A stretch of 64,000 nucleotides of DNA, taken from Darksidea phi. Its lineage: Eukaryota > Ascomycota > Dothideomycetes > Pleosporales > Lentitheciaceae. Below are positions 54,280-64,000 of the stretch, piece after piece (within the stretch, counting starts at the first letter, position 1; each line of letters opens with the position of its first letter). Made by a program: the position numbers and the translations under genes. The stretch spans positions 124,001-188,000 of the forward strand of contig JASJFT010000054.1 of the NCBI GenBank assembly GCA_030770425.1, in the 5' to 3' direction. The notes under the pieces were generated by a model. The model searched no databases. It was not told the DNA's origin and saw only the letters and a list, made by a program, of their open reading frames with translations.

Positions 54280-55060
54280 CCTCATTCGCATCAAAGACAG
54301 AGTGGCGTACGAGAGCTGTGGCAACATCGAACCTTCGTACGCGTGCCAACAACATCTATATCAACTCTGAGGATGTCAAGGGGAAGGCCACTTCACCTAC
54401 GTCATGCCAAAGAACGCACTCAAGCCCTTCACTACGAAGGACGATAATACTAAAGATGGCAAGTCTAAGGATCGCAAAGTTAAGTGCAATACAACCCCTT
54501 ATCTTAGTAATCTTGCCGTCGAAGAAGCTCCTCTTTATATTGTCGCGTCCGTAGATATCAATCTATATTTCTTTTAAAACGCTCTTCCCTTCTCCAACGA
54601 CTATGTTTGCTATAGGCTCTCTAACCCCTCTCGTCTCGATACTGCTGATACTGTCTTAGAAAGTATCAACGGTACGGGAATGGGCTATTGGGATATCGTA
54701 CAAGGTCAAGGCACGGATATCTGTAGAGTATCTAGTACAGACACAAACTCTAACATGACGTTCTCCGGTTTACACGCTATGATGGGCGCTGTCGAACCAT
54801 TGACAAAGGATATGTGGCTATGCGATAGTGGTGCCTCGACTTATGTTGTGAATGGTCGCTCGTTGTTTACTCATCTTACTTCTACCGACATTACTATCGG
54901 CACTTGCGCAGATGAATCTGAATTAACTGTCAAGGGAGGGGATACTGTCAGGGTACTAGTCACTTCCTCGTCTTGCGTACAAGCCAAGAATTGCAGTTTC
55001 AAGGCAACCAGCTGCGGCGTAAACGAAACTGAAGCCGCCATGTTATTCCATAGTTCGTGA
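54280..55060 (+). mobile_element. Ty1/copia retrotransposon relic (Gag zinc-knuckle and protease)
   Basis: Around 54300-54400 a degraded zinc-knuckle-like segment (YESCGNIEPSYAC ... GCQGEGHFTY with an internal TGA) is followed by a Lys-rich spacer. From 54680 an open frame reads to TKDMWLCDSGASTYVVNGRS, the W-x(2)-DSGAS signature of copia aspartic proteases (catalytic Asp at about 54824), followed by the usual glycine-rich strand pattern, and stops at 55060. No integrase or reverse transcriptase and no LTRs are recognised. A dead fragment. Confidence 0.75.
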
Positions 55061-58000
55061 CCTTGGAATGCGTATAGAGAGTTAAATGCCCCCAGTATAG
55101 GCAATGCGAAGAAGCTTGAAAGTTACATGAACTTCTTTAAAGTGCCAATCTAGGCAATACGCGAGACCATAATTGCACCAAGGCACGAGGGCCCTTTACA
55201 GCAACCAGTAGTGGCTTGCAAACAGAGAACGGAGAAGTATCCGGGTAGACGTTGATTTTCCCAGTAAAGAGCATTGGCCGAATAACCTAATCCGGGTTCA
55301 TGGCTTCGTTTGAAGGACGGGATAAGGTGGCGTGGCTCTTGGCGTGAATGTATGCGCAGGTGACAACACTTGACACCCTCGATGCCGGCAAATCACCAAC
55401 TACGTGATATCATGAGAACAATGCGAGTGCAAAATTTCTCCGCAAAAGATCTGTGCCGGGCTGTCGCCTTTCTCCCGTTCTCAATGAGCGAGTGAGGTGC
55501 ATCTGAAGCTGCTGCTGAGACTCCTGTTTGTAGCGCTTTCTCCGCCAGCTTCCCATACGTAGTAATGGACAAGCCTTGTATTTTCCGATAGCGTGTTTCT
55601 GTACATACAGATTGTGTCTGGAGAGGTTCCCCGGAGCGACGCCTCAGCAACTCCTGATGTCGACACCAGACTTCCTCTTCCTCGAACATCTGCAGAATGT
55701 GCACGGCACCGATTGACCCTAATGCGCTGGCACCCTCATCGAATCCGAATCCGGTGCTTGTATGGGCGGATCAATAGTGTCGGCTGTATGGTGGGCAGCC
55801 GTTGCACCTATTTTGCGTATTCGCCGCGCCCCACCATGAGCCTGTTCGGTCTTGACAACCCCATCACCCCGCTTTCCGCTCAACCTAATCTTTCGAGGCG
55901 ACGGCGGAGATAGCTCCTCCCAAAAGGTATTACTGGCTCTACATCGTCGGCGCATATGGATGTAGTGAGAGCATTCGACTATCCTATTGGCTCACTGCGG
56001 ACGTGTTCTATGGGGGAATTGGAGATATGCATCGATACGCATAGAGCTATTTGAAGGGGAGCAGGATTGGGATCTGTAAGTGTTACCCTCCCCATGCTGG
56101 CAATCTGCCATCTCTGCGTCGCGCTCGCTGGAGGCGAGGCGCGCTTCTATCACCACTGCGCCTAACACTACCAACGCGTGTACGATCACACCGAGATAGC
56201 CTCGCGATACCGAAGCAGCTGAAATGCCGCAGTACGGCTTCGATCACCCAGTGGAAGGTGTGCTACCGTAGTCCCCATTCGGGCAGCTCCCCAGGCGCAG
56301 CAAGTTATACCGTCCCCGTACTCCCCTCCGCAGCCCACAGGCGAGGATACGATCATAGTAGCAGTGGTCTCATTACGCGATATGGATGTGACTGCATCAG
56401 GCATGCAACAGCGTAGCTGAGTCCTCCAGCACCGACGATCGAGCTTCCGCGCATGGCTATCTCCCACGCCCCTGCCACGAGAGACATAGCCGCTCTTGAC
56501 AACCTCCTCTAGGCACAAGAAGCCGGGTAAGGAACGGTGACACACATTCTTAAAGTTTTCGGGTGAGATGCGGGGCTGCGCTTGGCGCTCTGGAAGTGAC
56601 AAACTGTTTGCTACGCCCAACAGCCATGCGTTGCGGCACCGGAGATACATTCGAGGATGGCGAGATCCGGCGACATCAGCGAGACCAACTTCACGCTTGC
56701 CCCAAACGGAAGTGGTGATGGCTCTCTATATGGCCAGTCTGCTAATTCCTGCGGATATCGCACAGGCGAGTCCGACATACCGGTCGCGCCTCTAGTGTGA
56801 ATTTGCGGCAGTACTTACGCACCGTCCTGCTATATAGCACCATCCTGAAGCAAGCGCTGCAGTTTGGGGTGACTTCCAGCTTATCTCCAAGAATGCGAAG
56901 TGCGTGAGATTACAGCAATCGCCCTTATTCTTTCCGGTTCTGCGACACCAGCCGCCCGACCATAGCCGACCGTCAAGGGACGCTTGACAGCAAACTCCCA
57001 GTGTCCAAGATAATGGCGATAATAGCCGGGTAGACGAGGATGTTGATTACGGGATCAACCCGAATAAGATTCGAAAAGGCCTAGGTCGATGAATTCGCAT
57101 ACTGGAATGCGGTAGGAAGTGTCCTTGCTGAACACAACCACCTGTAGAGCTGCGCTGATATGACCTTTCAAACAGATCCTACTCCTCAGGCGCTACCGAA
57201 AGCAAGCTCTAACGCCGACCGTCGCCTTGTCTCGTAGCCGACTCTCGACGCAAGTATCCCACCACGGCACAAGATACGAGTAGATATGTTGCCCGGAAAT
57301 ACGACGAGGACAATTGGGGCAGCCAGAGCTAGCTTCAGTGGAGAATGGCCGAGTTGGATATAATTTGGCATGTCCGTGTCCATAAAAGCCGTGGAGAAAC
57401 AGCATGATTCGGTCAACAGGGCGATGAATGGTATATGACCAGCGAGGATAAAGCACCCCAGAACCAACATGGAGCCATAATGGGAGGCTCATGAGGAGAA
57501 GAGGAAGCCAGTATTGACCCGGCCTTGGCGAATGCCCTCCTCTCAACCTCATCGCCGAACCATCGACCCCACAAGCCGGAAGGAAGAGCGCAATCCGGAA
57601 ATGAGCATGGCCAACCCAGCGGTAGAGTGGAGGAATAAGTAGCGTTCAAAATTGTTGCATCGAGAAGCGGGATAAAAGCGGACAGCGGACGTGCTTGGGG
57701 ACAATCGCAGAAGAAGAGGTATTGGGTACTGACTCAGCGGCCTAGGAGACACTGACCGTACCCTCCTCGACCCCCGTAATCATGTCGAACGTATCACGAC
57801 GGCTACCCCGCGAGCTAGTACAACGACGCCAACCCGAATGAGTGGATGGCATAACCCAGCGGTAGTGGTTGTGGAAGTACAACAAGAGCTAATGGACATA
57901 CGAACCGCTGGGTTAGATCGACGGATACGATAGCTCGCAGGATACTCTGCTTCGCTGGAAGCGACCACGGCACCGGCACATGTATACGTGGCGACGTCTC

Positions 58001-61000
58001 AAGCGCGAAGAGCTAGCCGGCGGAGATCTACTATTGAGAAGACCACCTTCGAGCACGATGCTCTTTGAATATCGCGGCGTCGAGCACAAATCTACTCGAG
58101 GCTATCCCATACCGTTGAGGCGGCGAGGGGAAAGTTTGTGTTTCTCATTTTGGACTGCTGTTGTCCGGCTCATTCGAGTGCGGTTGTCTTGCGTCCCTAG
58201 AGCAGTTCGTCTTGGCGAATGTTCTTTCGTCAACTTGCAAGCGCGAACTTGACATGCGCTCGTTGCGGACAGATGTTCGACATGGGTCATCCTGCAATAA
58301 GGAGCGGCGCAGCTCACTTTCGACCAACGTCGGTCGGTCAAAGAACCCCGCAGCGGGAAAAAAGAAATGCTGCGTAACCTTACCTACATCAGCGCGGAGG
58401 GCGTGCACACAGTTAGTACTCATCCCAAACGGAGCCTGATACTCACGTCATAGCCACATCTCTGCTCCTTCGAGCTCATACGAGCATCATCGAGCGGTTA
58501 TTCAATTCAAGCCTTCTGACGAAGACGGCAACAATGAGAGACCGCATCTCGGACGAACGCGGGAACCGGTCCCGTCTGGATGTATACGATCGCAGCCGGT
58601 ATTGAAGCGATCCGGCTCTCTTAGAGCGATATGTCGGCGGTACCGAAAGCAAGCGGGCGAGATCGTCCATGTTCTTGCCGGCATCGAAGTTGTATTCGGT
58701 TTCGTGACACATGGAACTCGTAGTCGCATTCTTGACTCCGGATAAACGGGACCACAAACGCTCCATAGTAGGCGAATCTTCCAGCCTCACACCCACATCG
58801 ATCACCTCGCCACCCTCCTACATCCTCACCGCACCGAAAGAAACACCAGGTCCGTACCCCTTCCTAGGGCCGCCCAACCAAGATGCTAGCGTAATCAAAA
58901 AACATATCGCTACCTCCGCACTCACAACTCGCAACCTCTGGCTCGTCTCAACCGTAACCACCGCAAAGGACTGCTTACAACACACACGTCTCAAATAGCA
59001 ACGGCGTAAACCCCGGAGTACATCAGGCGCCAACTCCATGCTTCTGCCACTACAGCTCCACATAGAATCTGAGATGTGACCGGTCTGAGCGTGGCGGTTC
59101 GGACTGCCTTTGGGGTGGAAAGGGTTTACCTGAGCCTAACTAAGGTCGTTGCTTCCGCGAGATGGGTGGGCAGGTTCTTATCGATGAGTTTGGAAATAGG
59201 AGGTTCTTGAGAGAATTCGATGGGTTGCTTGGACGAAGAAAAGAACGTTAAGAGAATAAGGCTAGGAACCAAAGGACGAGGTCAACGGTTTTGCTGACTT
59301 TATTTAGATACCGTTCCGAAAGATCCCAATTAGTCTTGCCGGTGTCTACAAATGGCAAACCCCAAGAGGAGCGAGTAAGATCCCAGATGCGAACTCTATC
59401 CAGCCGCTGATCAAGACCAGGAATTTTCAAAATCCGGGTTGGTTCGGTCCAGGGTTCTAGCCCAATAATAGATGCAACGATGGTCCGCCCAGATCTAGGA
59501 GAGGTGAGCCCGTCCAGCGACTTTGGGACATAGCAACCTGATCTTGGAGAAGGTTAGTGTGCGTTTGGGCAGTGCTGAATGGGTGGAGCTAATATGATAG
59601 CTACAACACACTACCATGCGATCAATGACGCACTGTGCGTCTTGAATCGACAACAGCGTAGGTCAAGGCAACAAGACTACTTGTTGAGCGAATACTACCT
59701 GTGAAATAGCTTACAGTAAAAACTGTAAAAGGGTAAATGCAAAATGCATTTACCCAGTTCGAGCTTGACGAGGGAAGAATGAAACCGCGGCGGATGGCGA
59801 TGCACGTGGCTTCGCGAAAAGACAAGTGCGGCGAGAACACCAACAAAGAGAAGGCTAATGCGATGCAGGAAAGCAGAAATCCAATACTAACGACCTACCA
59901 TTGACTGATTTGAAAAGACAGATCGTGTAGATCTATATACTTGGCCTGTTGCTCGCTGCTCGCGGCTACCACTACGAGCGTTTACAGAAGATTACTGTCC
60001 GGCTCGAGAAGCATATGTCGCATCTCTTAAGGCATTGCCACGAAAACTCATTCGTGGTTCATGTGCTGAAGCCAATACGATTCCAGCGACTCGAGTTTTC
60101 GCCCATATCTGCATCGTCAATGGCGAGCAAGAAATCCGTGCTGAAGGAAGAGGAAGACAGTCCGGTCGTCAAAGCGGTACCTCCGGAGAAGAAGGAAACA
60201 CTGCTGTAAGTACAAAAAGACACATTGATAGCTACGGCTAACCATCCGCATGCCGTCCTGAATGCGTGCGTTTCCACAAGGATTGCTCTCTCGAGATATC
60301 ACAAGTGATGCCTTCGATGCAGAAGTATCTAGTGGATATTACATCGAAGCCGATTGATGCTGGGACTGGGTCGGATCTTCACCGCTTCCGGACGATAGAT
60401 TGACACACTACAATATCGACCATGTTAAGTGGTTGCCAATAGACCGCTGATCGTCTGGCGTGCTCCATAACGACAGTCTCACGTCCTGCACATGCGCGCG
60501 ACGCCTCCGAAGTGCGACGAAATGTTCTTCACTACGGTTGTGGAGCGGAGATCCCTGGATGCACGTCTCCGGAAAGACCTGGCAACGCCCGAGCCGCACC
60601 AACGAGAAATGATGCGACTCTGCACATACGCTGAGCTTACCGAAGCTGGCCGTTGCCTTCGGCAAGACCTCTCGTTTTTGCCACTTTCTCAAAAACCTAA
60701 AGTATCACGGCCCTGTGTATGTGACGTTGCTGGCCCGGTGGTCCTCTCGCTGGTATAGATGGCAAAGGCGGGAAAGACGCGCTGTAGGCTATGCGATTCG
60801 AGGAGCCCTACAGCGATGCTGTCGACATCTGCATGCGCCATGGCTTCTGCTGCCGGCATACCATCAACCAGGAAACTTCACACCTGCGGGCATGCAAGCC
60901 AGATGCTGATACGGCTTATCCCATTGAGCAAGTCTTGCCAGTCGTTGGCGCATGTTCGACTCCGAGCCCCAGAGTCTCTTCATGTCTCTCTCTATGTGCG

Positions 61001-64000
61001 CGCCGCCATAGCGATGGCTCGTGTATTCGATCGCGAATTGAAGCGTCGCGGGGAGGGTATCGTTCAGGTCGGTGTTCATCGCATCACTTATGAAAGACTT
61101 TTACAAGGTCGTTGCCGCCGAATTGATAGGAGAGACTGCTGTTGTAACACATTAGCTGCACGCTGCCGGCGCGCAGAACGCTTCGGAGACGGCGTGTATC
61201 GAGTCCTAAGTTGCGATTCTGAGCTGCGAAGAAGGCGCGGCGCAAGGCCTTCGCAGCCATCTCGCAGGAGCTGCTGTACTATTACTCACGCTTACGAGTA
61301 GCCTGCTCGTACCAGGAAGGCCGGTCGAGTATGTGTTCAAGGCTCGCTGCGCCGCGCCCGACGAGACGACCAAGACGCCGCTCCACCTGCCTAGCGTATT
61401 CGCAAGAGACAAGAGTAGAAGTTTGACACCCGTTTAACGCTGCTGTGGATCTGTGCGAGGCTGCCGAGGGCCTTGTGGGCCGCATCCTGGCGAAAGAAGC
61501 CGAGGGGGGATGGCAGCGCAGACGACCCTATCCAGGTCTGCGAATGGCTGCCCTCGCCGTTGCTGAAGACAGTACATATGAGTCGAAGCTGGCAATGCGC
61601 TCGCCATAAAATTGAGGATGGCGATATGGTACCTGTGGTGGGTAGTGCGAAGGGGGAGGCGAGGAGAGTGGAGCGGGGAAGAAGTTTCGGCGTTGAGCGC
61701 GGAGGCCCATCGCTCGCCTTGCCAGGATATCACCGCGTGCACAACCAGAACACAACCCAGCCTCCAAAGCCAAACGGAAGTAGCAATATACCGCCGATAG
61801 CAATAGCCGAGAAAGAAGCCTTCTGGCCAGAAGATCGTCCCTACCCAGCTTTGCCAGCACGGCGCGGGCAAAGATATGCGGAGAAGCGGAGCGCGTCCAC
61901 GATGTCCAAACAGCCGCCACCACTCTCAGGAGCTCCACCAGAGTGCGTCCAGCTTCAGAAGGCATGTACCATGCAACTGTAGTCACTTCTCTGATGCTAG
62001 GAGACTTGCGTTGCTGACAATGGCCGTGGGAGCGATTGGAGAGCGAGTCGGGGTAGAGCGGGGAAACAATAGCCTCCGATGCGAACCCCAACAGCGCTAG
62101 GCAGACGACCGGTCTACATCTACTGAGAGTTCATCTCCGCAATTGTCGACGAACATAAACTCTCAATCACGGACTCAGGGGCTAAGTTTACCGCCTCGCA
62201 AGCAGCGTTCGACACCCAAGCATCTGTAACTATCGATTTGTTCCCTGGTGCTTCGCCATCTCGGGGGCACACGGACCATCAACAGCAAAGGTTTGGAAGC
62301 GACAAGTACATGAGCGCCTACAACATAGCATCTATTATCGGTGGCGTTGCTCCTTCACAGAGGCAACAGTCATTGAGTCACCGATTCAGATGGTTGGAAA
62401 TTTGTTCAAGCCTCCGACAACACGTTTGTCAAGCCTAGACTCGAGCATCTGCATCGGGGCCGAGAAAACGCCCCTGATACGCCCACACGAGAGCGAGAAC
62501 TAGATTTCAGATCGATTGGTGGAGCAGCAATGAATTGCGAAGGACACCACAAACATAGCCTTCCTCCATATTATTACAAATATATACACACCGGCATGCG
62601 TTCCACCTTCCGATCCGGATCCAGCCTTCGTTCGGGCGCCATCCTATGATTTACGCTTTTAGGTTTCTAATTCACGTCTACATACACGCCTTACAATCTT
62701 CTCACCTCACATTTCCAGCCTGGGAATGCGATGACATGGAGCGGGTATTGGAAATGATATAGTCAAAACTGACACGTTGACATAGTACGGAGCTATTCCA
62801 AAGTTGAGCAAGCTTTGGAATGGAGATCTTCAGGAACTAGTACGGAGCGGGAAACGCATAGTGAGATAAGGATAGGGCAAATATATTACGCAATTTGTCG
62901 ATGAGTTTGGATAGTTGTGTACGAGCCTTCATGACTGAAGGTTCGGGTAGATGCACTTCCTATATATATTTTTCGGCGAGATGCTTCTTAGTTGGTTACA
63001 CAATCCGACTGGTTGGCTGAGAACTGGTACAAGAGCAATTTCGATATTGAGGTTTTACTAGCTGCGGCTCGAAGCTTTGACATCTAAGAGCTCTCAAGTT
63101 GCGGTGAAGAGCCTGCGAATACTTGCGCTTAGGCTCCGGTTGTACTGCGCGCTTCCACCGCCTTCACTCCGGGTTTCTTTTCACCAGACTACTGAGCAAT
63201 TTTCGCGCACACACCGACTTTTCGCGCATAGCAAATAGTCGTCCCTAGTATGTTCAAACGTCTTCCTCGATACCGAATATGTGACTTGGCATTCACTACT
63301 CCGAGATAGTGACATTGGACAACCACCAATGTTACAAACCGCGGAATGCGACTCGACAATTCGGGCTGTCACTTTCCTTCCATGATACCTTTAAATGCTT
63401 CGTGTCCAATGAAGCGTCAAAGAAGTGAGCATCGGGCCCGAGAATTGGGTCGCTCAATCTAAATCATTTGCAACACCGAATGATAACAGAGCAATTAGAA
63501 GCTGGTGGCATACGAGCTCCAGATAGCCCACGTCCAGCTTCACCAATGCGACAAGAAAGATGGCGGTATCGTTGAGTGTCATTCGTGAGTCCGAAACACG
63601 GTATACCAGTCGCACGATGACATCGGAAGGGCTCTATAGATAAGCAACGCCGGTCCGTCTACCGGTTTCACGCCGGTCTTTTCAACAGCAAAGTCATAGA
63701 CTTCCATGAGATGCGTAGGAGTCGATTCATGTGAATGGCGCATGTCTCCCGGAAGGACATCAGCATCATCGATTGTGCGCGATGAGCTCGAGCGCTTGTG
63801 CAGAAATACCAAGGGAGTTGCCTTCGGCAATCATTTTCGAGGGCTGAATGACATGTACTAGCATTCTATTGGATTTACCTACCCAAGCACGAGCCCGCGG
63901 ACTGTGACATGAAACAAGGCTGACACTAGGCGGGGGATATTATACGTGAGTGGGACGTTAAGCAAATCCATTCTATAGCTCTTAAATGATCATAAGAGTT
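55061..64000. other. Gene-poor, degraded terminal region
   Basis: About 9 kb with many short frames on both strands but no gene I can support. Fragments that look protein-like yet lack context: around 58880-58998 (KKHIATSALTTRNLWLVSTV), 59159-59250 (MGGQVLIDEFGNRRFLREFD) and a 28-codon exon-like frame at 60120-60205 (MASKKSVLKEEEDSPVVKAV) that ends at a GTAAGT donor with an acceptor at 60280, giving only eight more codons. Hydrophobic minus-strand frames near 57190-57650 and 61430-62090 may be decayed transporter genes. Confidence 0.35.

Noticed and set aside
55590..55960. Minus-strand CTFC...RKRK segment resembling a Zn2Cys6 transcription-factor finger
   Set aside because: Cysteine spacing does not fit the six-Cys pattern and the frame is interrupted.
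57190..57650. Hydrophobic minus-strand frames resembling MFS helices
   Set aside because: No transporter motif can be followed for more than a few residues in any single frame.

Overview
The window looks like nuclear DNA of a filamentous ascomycete, most probably a Dothideomycete. The signs are short introns (48-96 bp) with GTAAGT/GTATGT-type donors and CTAAC-like branch sites, fungal housekeeping genes (a BBC1-type SH3 actin-patch protein, mitochondrial ribosomal Mrp51, an Rtr1/RPAP2 CTD phosphatase), a fungal NACHT/STAND NTPase, and several relics whose in-frame stops look like C-to-T changes (RIP-like). I recognise no tRNA, rRNA, CRISPR array or telomeric repeat. Exon boundaries are read from splice signals and phase only.

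Layout. 1-9.2 kb is accessory and eroded: a partial transmembrane gene (1-1770) and its broken inverted paralogue (5384-6780), AT-rich debris with a dead STAND-type N-terminal domain, a four-helix membrane protein (4355-5095), a GATT microsatellite, a palindrome-rich 23-bp minisatellite, a possible 55-aa two-exon gene, and an F-box-like pseudogene with two stops. 10.5-18.5 kb has an unknown two-exon gene and a two-exon NACHT NTPase. 23.7-34.4 kb is the conserved core: a low-complexity coiled-coil protein, MRP51, RTR1 and, diverging from RTR1, BBC1. 36.3-43.7 kb alternates relics with small genes: an acidic-tailed protein with a choice of splice acceptor, a ten-cysteine secreted protein, and a RIP-like dead gene. 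44.8-46.5 kb encodes an MFS transporter, followed by a three-CxxC protein.

41-54 kb holds the most interesting content: five dispersed paralogues (41071-41970 and 48039-48938 on minus; 49232-50447, 50837-51937 and 52420-53613 in a head-to-tail array on plus). All share an invariantly spaced D/E-x-T/S-x-x-Q motif preceded by a His and, in four of five, a Cys. I infer a papain/transglutaminase-like Cys-His-Asp fold. The three array members add an N-terminal MYND zinc finger (decayed in the middle copy) and a shared C-terminal helical domain. The array ends in a tandem duplication of a spliceosomal SmD2 gene fragment, which appears to have replaced the stop codon of the last array gene.

From 54.3 kb to the end I find a Ty1/copia relic (zinc-knuckle and protease) and then about 9 kb with no gene I can support.
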